Assembly: GCF_900130025.1 (NCBI RefSeq)
Contig: NZ_FQXR01000004.1
Coordinates: 263,256 to 327,255, forward strand
Source of the DNA: Sporanaerobacter acetigenes DSM 13106
GTDB lineage: Bacteria > Bacillota > Clostridia > Tissierellales > Sporanaerobacteraceae
Reading direction: 5' to 3'
Length of the DNA: 64,000 nucleotides
Shown piece by piece: positions 26,771 through 37,564 of the stretch. The position numbers and the translations under genes are program-made. A model generated the notes under the pieces. It saw only the letters and a list, made by a program, of their open reading frames with translations. It was not told where the DNA came from and searched no databases. Each line of letters begins with the position of its first letter. Position 1 is the stretch's first letter.

Positions 26771-27871
26771 TTATTCTCCTTTAGCTTTAGAGTAATATTC
26801 TTCTCTTTTTCTTCTTGCAATTTCTTCTAATTCATCAGAGGTATATTTTGATGATCTCTGCTCAAAATTATGAAATCTAGTCTTTACTGGCTTACTTGTA
26901 GCTTTAGAATATTCTCTATTCTCATTAGGATGAATTTTTTCAGGTTTCTTATCTTTTTCTTCAATTTCATCGACATTTTTTATGTCTTTAGTATACCAAG
27001 AAGACAATATTCCATCTATGTAATTGATACTTGGATTGGAAGTTTTATTGGTGTTTTCACAAGCTTTGAGAACTATATCTAAGGAAAAGCCATATTCGTC
27101 GAACCATTTATCTATAACTTTCATTTGACCTTCCGTAGGAGATTTCTTGCCATAACCTAAGTATTCCATTATTCTCATATATCTATAGTACTTTTCATCA
27201 TTTTTCTTCATCTCTTGTTGCAATGCTTCCACATTGGTTATCCCAGAATCATACCAGTTCCTGATTATTCCCTCTACATAATTTATCCTTCTTATACCCT
27301 TTTTCTCTATTGCATAAAAAAATGCTTTAACTATCATATCAGGGTCCATATTGTAATTATACATCCATTCAAGGACTTTTTTCTTTTCATTTGGAACTAA
27401 TTGTCTTCTCATAGTATAGTCAATAGAATTGAACATTTTATTTATAGTTTCAATTCTATTGGCTTCTATCAAATCTTTCTCTGAACAGACATATCCTTTA
27501 GAAACTGCTTCCTCATTCATGACAAAAGAAATCTTTTTATAATTGTTCTTTATACATAGTTGTTTAAGACTTAAAAATTTAACTTCATAGTCATATTCAT
27601 TTCCATCTTCTTTTGAGATCTTTTCTATTATACCTTTGTCCTCCCAAAAGTCCCATGCATGTAATACATCTGATAGGGGAATATTTAAATGTTTGGCAAT
27701 AGTTTCATTATTTACTTCAATGTTTGAATCTCTATCATGAGCAAATTTAAATCCAAGAAGATAAACTTTTACATAGGTACCATCTGCCATAGGCATGAAA
27801 TCATTTATAAATATATTTTCAATTGGAGTATCCCCCAAGTCAATCTCTGTGGTTTCCAATACAAAACTCAC
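26771..27871 (-). CDS. DnaD domain protein (primosome)
   Basis: 366 residues from GTG 27871 (AGGTG six bases upstream); GTG 27880 is possible. N-terminal winged helix (KVYLLGFKFAHDRDSN, then NETIAKHLNIPLSDVLHAWD). Two DnaD/DnaB-C helical domains follow, each ending with the YxxxI hallmark: INYVEGIIRNWYDSGI and INYIDGILSSWYTKDI. The C-terminal tail is basic and disordered. Likely acts with the DnaI-like ATPase in replication initiation or restart. Confidence 0.88.
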   Translation of the reverse strand: MSFVLETTEIDLGDTPIENIFINDFMPMADGTYVKVYLLGFKFAHDRDSNIEVNNETIAKHLNIPLSDVLHAWDFWEDKGIIEKISKEDGNEYDYEVKFLSLKQLCIKNNYKKISFVMNEEAVSKGYVCSEKDLIEANRIETINKMFNSIDYTMRRQLVPNEKKKVLEWMYNYNMDPDMIVKAFFYAIEKKGIRRINYVEGIIRNWYDSGITNVEALQQEMKKNDEKYYRYMRIMEYLGYGKKSPTEGQMKVIDKWFDEYGFSLDIVLKACENTNKTSNPSINYIDGILSSWYTKDIKNVDEIEEKDKKPEKIHPNENREYSKATSKPVKTRFHNFEQRSSKYTSDELEEIARRKREEYYSKAKGE

Positions 27872-27904
27872 AGTCTTCACCTACCTTTATAAAATTTAGA
27901 TTTT

Positions 27905-29113
27905 CTACAGAACTATTTTTTTGAAATCTAGCAAAAGATTATAATCTATGTAATTCTTTTTTGCCATACCCATCATTATATCTATAGCACTTTTAGGCTT
28001 CATACCCCTTCTATAAGGCCTGTCTTCAGTCAAAGCTTGATATATATCAGCAAGTGCAATCACTTGATCTTCTTTGGTTATACTCCTGTAGTCCAATTTT
28101 TCAGGATACCCTTTCCCATTTAATTTTTCATGATGATTACCAGCCCATTCAGCAATATCTTCAATTCCCTCAACTTGTTTAAGTATCAACTTTGTATAAT
28201 AAGGATGAGCCTTAATTATTTGAAATTCTTTTTCTGAAAGTTTACCCGGTTTTTCAAGAATACTGTTCGGAACATCAAGCTTACCTATATCATGAAGATT
28301 GGCAGCTATCTCTAATTTTTGGACCATCAATGGATTATATCCTAAATAACTAGCAAATTTATTTGTTATTTTAGCAATTCCTTGGGAGTGCTCATAGGTA
28401 AAAGGGCTTTTACTGTCGATAAGTATTGAGAATGCTTGGGAAATTCTTTTCAAATCATAAATATCTATAGTAGTATTTTTATCTGGTTCAATTATATTTA
28501 ATGCTCCTCTAATATTTTGAGGCTGTAAATCAAACCAAAATTTATCCCTTTCTACAATAGAAAGAAAAGTATCACATATTTCTTCATTAAACATTTTATT
28601 TTTATAGGTATTTATCCATTCCTTAACCGATTTTAATTCTAAATTTTGTCCCACTTCTTCATATTTTCTCAAAAAGAACAGTTCAAAATAATCTGCCAAG
28701 TGGATGATTTGAGCTGGCAATGGTATATCATCACCTCTTAGCCCATAAACTCCACTTCCATCCCATTCTTCATGATGATACAATATATAGTCTATAATAT
28801 CTGAAGATAGTGGCAATTTACTGACTACTTCTCCTCCTAAACTACAATGATCTTTTTTCAAAACATCATTAAAATGAATTTCTGTTACACTATATTTAGA
28901 CATTTGTCCTGCCATCCCAATATCATGTATGAGAGATGCATAATATGTATTTACAATTTCTTCTTCATTAAGTTCCATTTCTTTTGCAATAGTATATGCA
29001 ATATAAGCTGTCCTTCTAGAGTGCCCAAAATATCTATTCTCTGCTATGTCTAATGCTAGAGAAAGGCTAGATAATAGCTGTCCTAATTTTATGTCTAATG
29101 TATTACTTTTCAA
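27905..29113 (-). CDS. tandem HD / HD-GYP domain phosphohydrolase
   Basis: 402 residues. First HD half: GHSRRTAYIAYTIAKEM, ASLIHDIGMAG, YHHEEWDGSGVYGL. Second half: EHSQGIAKITNKFA, ANLHDIGKLDVPN, NHHEKLNGKGYPEKL and ALADIYQALTEDRPYR, which carries the metal-binding His/Asp set and a GYP-like GKGYP. Such proteins usually hydrolyse cyclic dinucleotides (c-di-GMP), although no c-di-GMP synthase is nearby. The TTG start at 29113 has GGAGG six bases upstream and overlaps the GNAT gene end. Confidence 0.85.
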   Translation of the reverse strand: MKSNTLDIKLGQLLSSLSLALDIAENRYFGHSRRTAYIAYTIAKEMELNEEEIVNTYYASLIHDIGMAGQMSKYSVTEIHFNDVLKKDHCSLGGEVVSKLPLSSDIIDYILYHHEEWDGSGVYGLRGDDIPLPAQIIHLADYFELFFLRKYEEVGQNLELKSVKEWINTYKNKMFNEEICDTFLSIVERDKFWFDLQPQNIRGALNIIEPDKNTTIDIYDLKRISQAFSILIDSKSPFTYEHSQGIAKITNKFASYLGYNPLMVQKLEIAANLHDIGKLDVPNSILEKPGKLSEKEFQIIKAHPYYTKLILKQVEGIEDIAEWAGNHHEKLNGKGYPEKLDYRSITKEDQVIALADIYQALTEDRPYRRGMKPKSAIDIMMGMAKKNYIDYNLLLDFKKIVL

Positions 29114-29726
29114 TTTCTGCCTCCATTTTTGTGAATATTTTTCTGTCTATTTTCATCTTATAAATATAATTATATATCCTTCCATGTCTAAAAACAAAAG
29201 AATCTATTTCTTCTACAAAATAAGGATTATTTGTATCTATAGATTGATCTGGATATCTATTTAGATATTTACTTACCTTTTCAAATCCACATTTTTTATA
29301 ACATTGTATAGCTCTCTTGTTGAAACCAGCTACTTCTAAGTATAAAACATTCATTTTTAAATCATCAAAAAAATATTTTAAAAAAGCTTTTATTGCTTCT
29401 GTTCCATATCCTTTGTTCATATAATTGGGATCAAATACTATTCCTAATGTAGCTTCTTTCTTTAACCTTTTTATATGCTTTATTCCCAAATATCCAATGA
29501 GCTTTCCGTATTCATTATATACAGAAAAGTATTTCTTGCTTTTACCAAAGGTCTTTGATTCATACCATTCTACAATTTCTTCTTCATCAACATATGGAAA
29601 GTTATAATCTTCTAAAAGGGGATTTTCATGTTTTCCCCAATTCATCATTAAATATACATCTTCTATCCTAAGTGGCAATATAGTGACTCTATTTCCTTTA
29701 ATGCCCCTTTCTAGTTCCATACACAT
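29103..29726 (-). CDS. GNAT family N-acetyltransferase
   Basis: 207 residues from ATG 29726 (AAGGTGG upstream). RimJ/RimL-like: ILPLRIEDVYLMMNWG at the start, then LGIVFDPNYMNKGYGTEAIK, the acetyl-CoA pyrophosphate loop with the Q/RxxGxG/A-like NKGYGTE. This is followed by LYLEVAGFNKRAIQCYKKCGFE. The acceptor substrate cannot be predicted. Unusual C-terminal basic extension of about 40 residues after the core. Translationally coupled to the HD-domain gene. Confidence 0.85.
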   Translation of the reverse strand: MCMELERGIKGNRVTILPLRIEDVYLMMNWGKHENPLLEDYNFPYVDEEEIVEWYESKTFGKSKKYFSVYNEYGKLIGYLGIKHIKRLKKEATLGIVFDPNYMNKGYGTEAIKAFLKYFFDDLKMNVLYLEVAGFNKRAIQCYKKCGFEKVSKYLNRYPDQSIDTNNPYFVEEIDSFVFRHGRIYNYIYKMKIDRKIFTKMEAEIEK

Positions 29727-29751
29727 ATTTCCCACCTTTATAGAAACAATA

Positions 29752-29772
29752 CTTCGAGGAAAAACCTCGAAG
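29752..29772 (-). terminator. hairpin after the flavodiiron gene
   Basis: CTTCGAGG / CCTCGAAG with a 5-base loop just beyond the fprA stop on the minus strand. The downstream T tract is weak, so termination may be partial. Confidence 0.5.
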
Positions 29773-29775
29773 CAT

Positions 29776-30987
29776 TTATTTACTCTTTTCTAACAATTTT
29801 TCACCAAATCCTCTACCATATTCTATGGCCCTTTCAAAAGCTTTATCATAAGGTACAAAATTTACCTTTAGTCCCTCATCATCATATAATTTCAATTTAA
29901 GATTTTTCAAATTGTCCTGTATTATCTTTACTCCTTCTCCACTCCAACCATATGAACCAAAAGCTCCTGAAAGTTTTCCCCTATTAGTTATAGGGTTGAT
30001 TACAGCAAATAGTGAATATATCGGTAGCAGTATGTTTTGATTTATGGTAGTTGAACCAATAATTATACCTGTACTCTTTTCTATTTTTTCTGCCACTTCT
30101 CCTAAATCAGCCATCTCTACATCCATTACTTCCACATCAATATCCCCAGCCAATTTTATTCCTTCTGCAATTTTTTCTGTAATTTTTCTTGTATTTCCAT
30201 AAGCAGATACATAAGGAATAAATACACTGTGTTTAGTTGGTTTATCATCTGCCTTTTTAGCCAAAGTCAAAGAGCGGTCTACATATTTTCGCCAATTAGA
30301 TCTAAGTATTGGCCCATGTCCTGGACATATAGTATCTATATCAAGTTCACTGATTTTATCAATGGCCTTTATCATATATCCACTAAAAGGCTCTAATATA
30401 ACTTGAAAATAATAGTCAAAGGCATCATCAAAATTATCTACAAGATCATCATACATTTTTTCATCACAAAAATGACATCCAAAAGAATCGCAAGTAAATA
30501 ATATTTTTTCTTCTTCAAGATAAGTATACATACTATCTGGCCAATGTAAAAAAGGTGCAGAAATAAATGTCAATGTTTTGTTCCCTAAATCCAAAGTATC
30601 TCCATCATTAACTATCATATACTCAAATTCTTCATCTATCATATGTTTTAAAAAGTTTATAGCTGACTTACTTCCTACAACTGTTGCATTTGTTGCTATT
30701 TTAAGCAAATGCCTCAAACTTCCCACATGATCAGGTTCGGTATGGTCTACAATAATATATTCTATTTCATCAGGATTTACTACACTTTTTATTTTTTCAA
30801 TGTATTGATCTTTAAAATTTTCTTTTGCTGTCTCTACTATTGCCTTTTTTTCTGCATCTATAAAATAGGAATTATAAGTAGTACCATACTTTGTCTCCAT
30901 GACTACATCAAAAGTTATTAAACCTGGATCAAGTATACCTATCCACTTAACTGATTCACTTACTGGTAAAACCTTTTTATTATCCAT
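29776..30987 (-). CDS. fprA: flavodiiron protein (FprA-type)
   Basis: 403 residues. The N-terminal metallo-beta-lactamase-like diiron domain carries [10 protein letters not shown] (HxExD ligand set), [20 protein letters not shown] and CPGHGPIL. The flavodoxin domain begins around residue 255 ([20 protein letters not shown]) and includes [12 protein letters not shown] and [12 protein letters not shown]. Reduces O2 to water (and/or NO) and so protects anaerobes. Electron donor (rubredoxin or F420) is not identifiable here. Complete; ATG preceded by GGGAGGG. Confidence 0.93.
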   Translation of the reverse strand: MDNKKVLPVSESVKWIGILDPGLITFDVVMETKYGTTYNSYFIDAEKKAIVETAKENFKDQYIEKIKSVVNPDEIEYIIVDHTEPDHVGSLRHLLKIATNATVVGSKSAINFLKHMIDEEFEYMIVNDGDTLDLGNKTLTFISAPFLHWPDSMYTYLEEEKILFTCDSFGCHFCDEKMYDDLVDNFDDAFDYYFQVILEPFSGYMIKAIDKISELDIDTICPGHGPILRSNWRKYVDRSLTLAKKADDKPTKHSVFIPYVSAYGNTRKITEKIAEGIKLAGDIDVEVMDVEMADLGEVAEKIEKSTGIIIGSTTINQNILLPIYSLFAVINPITNRGKLSGAFGSYGWSGEGVKIIQDNLKNLKLKLYDDEGLKVNFVPYDKAFERAIEYGRGFGEKLLEKSK

Positions 30988-31045
30988 AACAATCCCTCCC
31001 GTTTTTTCGCCATATTATAATTACCCAATTTGCGTCAGTTTAAAA

Positions 31046-32392
31046 TTATTCTCTATATTTTTCTAGATTGACAAATTTAGTGAATTGTCCCATCCACAAC
31101 AATTCTACTGTACCAGTAGGACCATTTCTATGTTTTGCAATGATTACTTCTCCTACATTCTTTTTATCTGTATCTTGATTGTAGTATTCATCTCTATATA
31201 AGAACATAACTATATCTGCATCTTGCTCTATAGCCCCAGACTCCCTCAAATCAGAAAGAATCGGTCTATGATCAGATCTCAATTCTGGAGCACGAGAAAG
31301 TTGAGAAAGGGCCAATACAGGGCATTCCATTTCTTTGGCCAAAGCTTTCAATCCCCTTGAAATCGAAGATATTTCTTGCTGTCTACTTTCACTTGGAGAA
31401 TCAGATTGCATAAGTTGCAGATAGTCTACAACTACTAAATCCAATCCTTTTTCTATCTTCAATTTTCTACATTTTGCCTTCATTTCCATAAGAGAAATAC
31501 CTGCAGTATCATCAATATATATATCGGTTCCTGAAAGAGGACCCATAGCTTGAACTATTTTTACCCATTCATCTTCATTTAATCTGCCGCTTATTATCTT
31601 CTGTAAATCTACATGAGAAACACTGCTGAGCATTCTCTGAACCAATTGTTCTTTTGACATTTCAAGGCTAAATATTGCAACATGAGCATTTCCCTTTAGT
31701 GCACTATTTAATGCAATATTTAATCCCAAAGCTGTCTTTCCCATAGAAGGTCTTGCTGCTAATAGTATTAAATCTGATTTTTGAAGGCCTGAAAGTTTTT
31801 CATCAATATCTAAAAATCCCGTAGTAAGACCTGTAAGTCCACCTTCATTCATAGACATTTCTTCAATTCTAGAAAAACTATCCAGTAAAACTTCTTTTAT
31901 TGGTGAAAAACCTTCATTATTTCTGCCTTGAGTTATATCAAATATGTTTTTTTCTGCCCTTTCAATAATACTATTGACTTCTTCAGTATCTTCAAAACTT
32001 TTAGCTATTATTTCATCACAAGATTTTATGAGTCTTCTTAAAATAGACTTTTCTTCTACTATATCACAATAGTATTTCACATTGGCTGTAGTAGCCACAC
32101 TCCCTGAAAGGCTTGTTAAATAGTTAATTCCTCCCACATTTTCTAGAGTTCCTCTTTTTTTTAATTCTTCAGAAAGAGTAATAAGGTCTACTGGTTCATT
32201 TCTATTATATAATTCCAAAATAGTCTCATAAATTTCCTTATTTGCTTCCTTATAAAAATCTTCCGGTCTAATAGTTTCAACAGCTGTATTTATAGCTTCT
32301 TTGTCAATAATCATAGCTCCCAACACAGACTGCTCTGCTTCAAGACTATGGGGAGGTATTCTCCCTAAAGTTTGAACATCTATTTCAATCAC
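31046..32392 (-). CDS. dnaB: replicative DNA helicase
   Basis: About 448 residues. N-terminal domain RIPPHSLEAEQSVLGAMIID; RecA-like core with Walker A ARPSMGKTALGLN, Walker B LVVVDYLQLM, and ALSQLSRAPE with ESGAIEQDADIVMFLYRD at the end. Start is uncertain: the GTG at 32392 overlaps the AGAGGTG binding site, and no better in-frame ATG, GTG or TTG lies nearby. Follows rplI by 4 bp, the conserved Firmicute arrangement gdpP-rplI-dnaB. Confidence 0.96.
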   Translation of the reverse strand: MIEIDVQTLGRIPPHSLEAEQSVLGAMIIDKEAINTAVETIRPEDFYKEANKEIYETILELYNRNEPVDLITLSEELKKRGTLENVGGINYLTSLSGSVATTANVKYYCDIVEEKSILRRLIKSCDEIIAKSFEDTEEVNSIIERAEKNIFDITQGRNNEGFSPIKEVLLDSFSRIEEMSMNEGGLTGLTTGFLDIDEKLSGLQKSDLILLAARPSMGKTALGLNIALNSALKGNAHVAIFSLEMSKEQLVQRMLSSVSHVDLQKIISGRLNEDEWVKIVQAMGPLSGTDIYIDDTAGISLMEMKAKCRKLKIEKGLDLVVVDYLQLMQSDSPSESRQQEISSISRGLKALAKEMECPVLALSQLSRAPELRSDHRPILSDLRESGAIEQDADIVMFLYRDEYYNQDTDKKNVGEVIIAKHRNGPTGTVELLWMGQFTKFVNLEKYRE

Positions 32393-32396
32393 CTCT

Positions 32397-32846
32397 CTAG
32401 TTCTCTTCTACCACTTTCACTCTAAGTTTAGCCACCACTTCTGGATAAATTTTTACTTCTACAATAGTTGTCCCAATAGTTTTTATATTTTCATCAAGAA
32501 CAATTTTTCTCTTGTCAATCTTAACTTTGTACTGTTTTTGAAGAGCTTCTGCTATATCTTTTGAAGTTATGGAACCAAATAGTCTTCCTCCATCTCCAGC
32601 TTTTCCTTTAATTTCAACAATACTTTCATCTAATTTTTTCTTAAGTTCTAAAGCCTTATTGTATTCTTCTTCTTTCTTAATAGCTTCTGATTTCTTTTTT
32701 TCTTTAAGCACTTTTAAATTTCCTTCTGTAGCTTCTATGGCAAGGTTCTTTGGAAACAAAAAATTTCTAGCATAACCATCTTTGGCATTAACTAAATCAC
32801 CTTTTTTACCTAATCCTTTTACATCCCCTAACAATATCACTTTCAT
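32397..32846 (-). CDS. rplI: 50S ribosomal protein L9
   Basis: 149 residues, the standard length. N-terminal [17 protein letters not shown], then [10 protein letters not shown], a long connecting helix and the C-terminal domain with [16 protein letters not shown]. Binds 23S rRNA. Starts overlapping the gdpP stop. Confidence 0.97.
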   Translation of the reverse strand: MKVILLGDVKGLGKKGDLVNAKDGYARNFLFPKNLAIEATEGNLKVLKEKKKSEAIKKEEEYNKALELKKKLDESIVEIKGKAGDGGRLFGSITSKDIAEALQKQYKVKIDKRKIVLDENIKTIGTTIVEVKIYPEVVAKLRVKVVEEN

Positions 32847-34846
32847 TTATCTTCACCTTCCTTTAAATATTCATCTATAGCTTTCTTAAGCATTTCTTCA
32901 CTTTCATCCATATTCACATTCTCAAGCTGTACACCAGCACTAGTTAAATGTCCTCCTCCACCTAATTTCTCCAATATCAATTGAACAGAAATATCTCCTA
33001 AAGATCTGCCACTTATATGAATTTTTCCATCAGTTAAAGCCAATACAAAAGAAGCTGAAACTCCATTTATATTTAAAAGCTCATTGGCAGCTTGAGCTGC
33101 AATAAGAATAGAATCTTCTGTTTCCTCTGAAAGTCTTGATATAGCTATTTTGTCATATACAACTTTTGCATTTTTAACTACTTCTGCCTTTAACAAAAAA
33201 GTATTATAATCATCTCTAAACAATTGTCTCACAGAAGTAGTATCCGCCCCTGCTCTTTTTAAAAAAGAAGCAGCTTCAAAAGTACGTACTCCTGTTTGAA
33301 AAGTAAAGTTTTTAGTATCTACACTTATACCTGCAAGAAGAGCATCCGCTTCAAAGTTTGTCAGTTCCATCTTATCTGACATATAATATAGTATTTCAGT
33401 GACCAATTCACAAGTTGATGATGCATAGGGTTCCAAATAAGTAAGTACTGGATCTTCTATAAATTCTGCTCCTCTTCTATGGTGATCTATGAGGACCACT
33501 TTATCTATTATTTTTAACAATTCTGGAGCTTCTGTAAAACTTGGCTTATGATTGTCAACAACTACCAACAAATTAGATTTACTAGCTTTATTCATAGCTT
33601 CCTCAGGTGTCACAATTGAATCCAAAATTTCTGCTTGATCTTTTTTCATTCTATCATAAATATTTTTTATAGATGGATTGGAATCCTTAAGTACTATATA
33701 TCCCTTTTTATTTCTATTTTTAACAGCCCTTAGTATCCCAATACTTGCACCAAAACAATCCATATCTGCATTTTTGTGCCCCATTATAAACACAACTTCA
33801 GACTGATCTATTAGTTGTCTCAATGCATGAGATATAACTCTTGACTTAACTTTATTTCTCTTTTCAACAGCTTTAGTTTTTCCACCATAAAAACTCAATC
33901 TATCAATTTTTTTGACAACTGCTTGATCTCCTCCTCTACCCAATGCAATATCTATAGCAGCTTTTGCGTATTCATAGCTCTGATTAGGATTTTTCCCATT
34001 TACGCCTACTCCCATACTCAAAGTAATGGGAATTTTGTTTCCCAAATCTATTTCTCGTATTCTATCTAAAATATCAAATTTTTTGCTTTCCAAATACTCT
34101 AAATAGGCATTTTCAAAAATTATTATATATTTATCATTTTCATATTTTCTTACAAATCCATTCATGCTTGAAACATAAGAATTAATTTTCTTATCTATTT
34201 CTGCAAATACAATAGGTCTATTTACTTCATCAGTATTTCCTTTTACTTCATCATAATTATCCACTTGAGCCACACAAACTATGAGCTTTTCATCGTTATA
34301 CCTTTCTTTCAATAAAGAAAAGCTAGTATTATCAATCCAATAAAGCATGGCAATTGTATCATTTGAATTTATAGTTTTTTTAGAGTCAACTATATTATAA
34401 TAGATCTTATAATAACTTTCTTTAAAATTTATTTCAACAAATCCAGTATCTCCCTGAAATATTTCCTCTATTTTCATTCCTGGTACAAGAGCAACTATAT
34501 TTTTATCTAAAATATCTTTTTCTTCCATCATGCTCAAAAACCTTGTATTGTACCATCTAATATTTCCATCCTTGCCTATCATAGTTAGAGGTATAGGCAT
34601 ATTGAAAATAGCTTCTTTGGTCACAGAATCAAATTCTTCTGCTAGACCTTCAATATATCTTGTCCATTCTTCTTTTTTCACATGAGTATTCTTCCAATAA
34701 TAATAAATAAGATATATTAGTACAAGTACACCAACAAAACCTATTATTGGATTATAAAAAAACAATACAATTACAAATATAGCTATTATCCACAGATATA
34801 TTTTATCATTTGGTGCAATAAATCTGGAATATTTATTTTCTTTCAT
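32843..34846 (-). CDS. gdpP: cyclic-di-AMP phosphodiesterase, GdpP family
   Basis: 667 residues. Two membrane helices at residues 13-52, then a PAS domain ([20 protein letters not shown]), a degenerate GGDEF domain ([15 protein letters not shown], no GGDEF signature), and DHH and DHHA1 domains: [25 protein letters not shown] and a late [12 protein letters not shown]. Hydrolyses c-di-AMP and helps control K+ and cell-wall homeostasis. Gene order gdpP-rplI-dnaB is conserved in Firmicutes. Confidence 0.95.
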   Translation of the reverse strand: MKENKYSRFIAPNDKIYLWIIAIFVIVLFFYNPIIGFVGVLVLIYLIYYYWKNTHVKKEEWTRYIEGLAEEFDSVTKEAIFNMPIPLTMIGKDGNIRWYNTRFLSMMEEKDILDKNIVALVPGMKIEEIFQGDTGFVEINFKESYYKIYYNIVDSKKTINSNDTIAMLYWIDNTSFSLLKERYNDEKLIVCVAQVDNYDEVKGNTDEVNRPIVFAEIDKKINSYVSSMNGFVRKYENDKYIIIFENAYLEYLESKKFDILDRIREIDLGNKIPITLSMGVGVNGKNPNQSYEYAKAAIDIALGRGGDQAVVKKIDRLSFYGGKTKAVEKRNKVKSRVISHALRQLIDQSEVVFIMGHKNADMDCFGASIGILRAVKNRNKKGYIVLKDSNPSIKNIYDRMKKDQAEILDSIVTPEEAMNKASKSNLLVVVDNHKPSFTEAPELLKIIDKVVLIDHHRRGAEFIEDPVLTYLEPYASSTCELVTEILYYMSDKMELTNFEADALLAGISVDTKNFTFQTGVRTFEAASFLKRAGADTTSVRQLFRDDYNTFLLKAEVVKNAKVVYDKIAISRLSEETEDSILIAAQAANELLNINGVSASFVLALTDGKIHISGRSLGDISVQLILEKLGGGGHLTSAGVQLENVNMDESEEMLKKAIDEYLKEGEDK

Positions 34847-34865
34847 TTTTATCCTCCTAAAGGAT

Positions 34866-35816
34866 TTATATTTCCTTTTTAATTCCTCTAAAATTAAATA
34901 TAATATCTAAAAATCCAACCATAGAAATAATTGCACTTAAAGGAAAACTCAATATCAAAAGTACTATAAAAATTACTTTGCCAACTTGATTTAATCTACT
35001 TTTATTTATCAAGAAAATCAAAACAGCTAAACCTTGTAAGAAAAAAGCAAAGGAGATTAAGGCACTTACATTGATAAATATTGTCTCATAATAAAATACT
35101 TTTAACTGTTTTAACAAAAATACTCCAAGATAAATAACTATAACTCCTAAAATAAAATTGCTTGGCAATTTGAAATAAGAAAATCTAGGTACAAATACTA
35201 TACCATATCTCAACTTCCTCAAAATAAATATCGACAATATAGAATTTAAATATGCTGTCAGCAATGAAAAAATTATTACAGCAGAAGGTATGACTAAAAC
35301 CATATATTCATACGCATTTTCCAAAATATCTTTAGTTTGATACATCTCATAATTGGAAAGCCCTGTTTCTTTCAGCATATCCAATTGAGTTTTTAGTACT
35401 AAAGAAAATGATTTTTCAATTTGATCTATAAAACTTATGTTGAAAAACCTTTTAACTAGAACTATAGCTATAACATAAGAAACAAGAGAGGTGATTGTTG
35501 AATATAAAATAAGTTCCTGAGATTTTCCCCTCTTTTTTATCACATAATTTATTACAATACTTAAAGGCACAAAAGCAATAAATATAAAAAACGCAGTATA
35601 TTTATCTACAACTAAACCTACAACAAGAATAGATATTAAAATACTCACTATATTGTATTCTATTCCATGTCTAACCCCCAATATTATAAAAAAAGCTGGA
35701 AAAACAATGCTGATTACAGGGACAAAGTTTATACCTAATAGTATATATATTGTACCTAATAGAATCATCAAAAGCGATTTCAAGAAAGCTCTTGTCTTTT
35801 CATTTTTTAAATTCAA
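34866..35816 (-). CDS. YybS family membrane protein (DUF2232)
   Basis: 316 residues from TTG 35816 (AGGAG eight bases upstream; the GTG at 35825 overlaps it). Eight or so hydrophobic helices, with [21 protein letters not shown] near residue 225, a recognisable YybS feature. Position directly before gdpP, as in Bacillus and clostridia, supports the call. No biochemical function is established. Confidence 0.78.
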   Translation of the reverse strand: MNLKNEKTRAFLKSLLMILLGTIYILLGINFVPVISIVFPAFFIILGVRHGIEYNIVSILISILVVGLVVDKYTAFFIFIAFVPLSIVINYVIKKRGKSQELILYSTITSLVSYVIAIVLVKRFFNISFIDQIEKSFSLVLKTQLDMLKETGLSNYEMYQTKDILENAYEYMVLVIPSAVIIFSLLTAYLNSILSIFILRKLRYGIVFVPRFSYFKLPSNFILGVIVIYLGVFLLKQLKVFYYETIFINVSALISFAFFLQGLAVLIFLINKSRLNQVGKVIFIVLLILSFPLSAIISMVGFLDIIFNFRGIKKEI

Positions 35817-35827
35817 ACTTTTCACTC

Positions 35828-36148
35828 CTATCTTCTTGTATTATAATATTCATGTAGCTCACTTAAATCCCCATACCATTTTTCTACTTGATGCTCTTCT
35901 ATCAGCCCTAATTTTATTTTATCTTCTACCTTTAAGTCAATACTTTCATAGCTAAGTCCTAATCGTTTACCCAACAAATAGGTAAGCAATATAATATTAG
36001 ATATTAAATCTAACATATCTTCCTTGGTATTTTTTATTCCACTTTGCAATAATTGAAAAAGACCGGCCACAGAAGAAAGTAATTCACATTTAAGCCATTC
36101 CACTATTTTTACATTTTTCATAATATCTATATCTTTACCGTCTCTCAT
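35828..36148 (-). CDS. MazG-like family protein
   Basis: 106 residues. Helical: IVEWLKCELLSSVAGLFQLL, then KNTKEDMLDLISNIILLTYLLGKRLGL. This resembles the MazG-like fold (Ex2-3E then ExxD), with KEDMLDLISNI giving the second acidic pair, but the first pair is weak. It may have lost nucleotide pyrophosphatase activity. First gene of the mazG-yybS-gdpP-rplI-dnaB unit. The 36149-36252 upstream region is AT-rich with no obvious element. Confidence 0.6.
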   Translation of the reverse strand: MRDGKDIDIMKNVKIVEWLKCELLSSVAGLFQLLQSGIKNTKEDMLDLISNIILLTYLLGKRLGLSYESIDLKVEDKIKLGLIEEHQVEKWYGDLSELHEYYNTRR

Positions 36149-36252
36149 ATTTCCTCACCCTTTATATTATTTCTCCAAAAAACTAAAAAACCCTTCTAAA
36201 AATAAGTCTTATTAAAATAATACAAGCTATTGAATAGTATGTCAAACCAAAA

Positions 36253-36274
36253 AACACCTTCAGAAGAAGGTGTT
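36253..36274 (-). terminator. terminator of the ECF-S-like gene
   Basis: AACACCTTC / GAAGGTGTT with loop AGAA, followed on the minus strand by six T. The stop codon of the upstream gene touches the stem. Confidence 0.8.
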
Positions 36275-36788
36275 AGGAGTGAAGAAACATAGATTTTGGA
36301 AGAAATCTTTTCACTATAATTGCCAAGACTCCTCCAACTAATGCTGTATAAAGCTGTGGAAGTGAAAAAGCCGCTATTATCTTTGGAGGCACTTTTGCAA
36401 ATAACACCACAATATATCTAACTGAAATAGTCAAAAATGCATATTTTATAAGACTTGCAAATATTATTGCATAAATATCTCCAACCCTTTTAATTCTATT
36501 TTTAAAAAAATTAAAGAAAGTTACATAAAGTACATTTCCAATCATTATAAATGGAACTATTGGAAAAAATGGAGTTATTCCAAAAGCAAAAGCTAAAAGT
36601 GGTGTCAAACATCCTACTATAATTCCAGAACCTACACTTACTAAATATACACTCATGATAAGTACAAAGTTTATAAGTGGCCCTACCAGAGGCTGCCCTA
36701 CTCCTCTTAAAGTCATTTGAAGAACTAGCGCTATAGCTAAAAGAATAGCCGTTCTAGTGATGAATTCTGTAGTCATTTTTTTATCCAT
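36273..36788 (-). CDS. ECF transporter S-component-like membrane protein
   Basis: 171 residues from ATG 36788 (AAAGGGGG upstream). Five to six helices: ITRTAILLAIALVLQMTL at the start, then QPLVGPLINFVLIMSVYLV, GIIVGCLTPLLAFAFG and LPQLYTALVGGVLAIIVKR. The TxxALxxAL-type first helix and FxxGxxxxGP-like loops fit an energy-coupling-factor S component. No EcfA/T genes are nearby and no riboswitch precedes it, so the vitamin or metal substrate is unknown. Confidence 0.7.
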   Translation of the reverse strand: MDKKMTTEFITRTAILLAIALVLQMTLRGVGQPLVGPLINFVLIMSVYLVSVGSGIIVGCLTPLLAFAFGITPFFPIVPFIMIGNVLYVTFFNFFKNRIKRVGDIYAIIFASLIKYAFLTISVRYIVVLFAKVPPKIIAAFSLPQLYTALVGGVLAIIVKRFLPKSMFLHS

Positions 36789-36841
36789 AATATACCCCCT
36801 TTCTATAATATTATTATATACCCTTTTCAAGACATGTATAA

Positions 36842-36871
36842 TAAAAAGAGAGGAAATTCCTCTCTTTTTTT
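36842..36871. terminator. terminator of rpsF-ssb-rpsR
   Basis: AAAAGAGAGGAA / TTCCTCTCTTTT separated by a 1-3 base loop and T-rich on both strands, directly at the rpsR stop. Confidence 0.85.
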
Positions 36872-37097
36872 AGTCTGCACTATATGGCAACAATGCTACT
36901 TGTCTTGCTCTCTTTATAGCTCTTGTAAGTTGTCTTTGGTGTTTTGCACAGTTTCCTGTAATTCTTCTTGGCAATATTTTGCCTCTTTCTGTGATATATT
37001 TTTTAAGTTTATTTATATCTTTGTAATCTATATCTTCAGCTTTGTCTGCACAAAAACTACAAACTCTTTTTCTTGATTTATATCTTTTTTGTACCAT
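36870..37097 (-). CDS. rpsR: 30S ribosomal protein S18
   Basis: 75 residues. Conserved [20 protein letters not shown] and [13 protein letters not shown]. It keeps a zinc-ribbon-like CSFCADK plus C49/H52, the Cys-containing paralogue form. Last gene of the rpsF-ssb-rpsR operon. Confidence 0.97.
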   Translation of the reverse strand: MVQKRYKSRKRVCSFCADKAEDIDYKDINKLKKYITERGKILPRRITGNCAKHQRQLTRAIKRARQVALLPYSAD

Positions 37098-37112
37098 TCA
37101 CTTTCCCTCCTT

Positions 37113-37544
37113 CTAGAATGGAATATCATCATCATCTACATTGTGAAAACCTTCGATACCTGAAAAATCAGAATTATCAGCATTAAAATCAGAATTCTTG
37201 TTATCTCCCCATTCTAAAAATTGAACCCGTTCTGCTACTACTTCTGTCACATACCTTCTAGTACCATCTTTTGCCTCGTAAGACCTTGACTGAAGTCTTC
37301 CTTGAATGGCTACAAGCCTTCCCTTAGCCAAATAATTTGCACAATTTTCAGCTTGTTTCCCCCAAACAACGATATTTATAAAATCTGCTGTTGGTTGTCC
37401 TTTTGCTTCCATTTCTTGTTTTTTTTCTTTAGGCAATTGTTTATCTACAGCAATACTAAAAGTAGATACAGGGGTTCCATTTACAGGAAGAAACCTAAGC
37501 TCCGGGTCTCTGGTAAGCCTACCAATTAAAATAACATTATTCAC
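37113..37544 (-). CDS. ssb: single-stranded DNA-binding protein
   Basis: 143 residues from GTG 37544, which gives the canonical start MNNVILIGRLTRDPELRF and an AGGGTGG site at eight bases. An OB fold covers about 1-105 (FINIVVWGKQAENCANYL, VAIQGRLQSRSYEAKDG), then an Asp/Asn-rich linker and the conserved acidic tip DDDDIPF that recruits partner proteins. Between rpsF and rpsR, as in most Firmicutes. Confidence 0.96.
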   Translation of the reverse strand: MNNVILIGRLTRDPELRFLPVNGTPVSTFSIAVDKQLPKEKKQEMEAKGQPTADFINIVVWGKQAENCANYLAKGRLVAIQGRLQSRSYEAKDGTRRYVTEVVAERVQFLEWGDNKNSDFNADNSDFSGIEGFHNVDDDDIPF

Positions 37545-37564
37545 ACATAACACCACCCTTTGCT

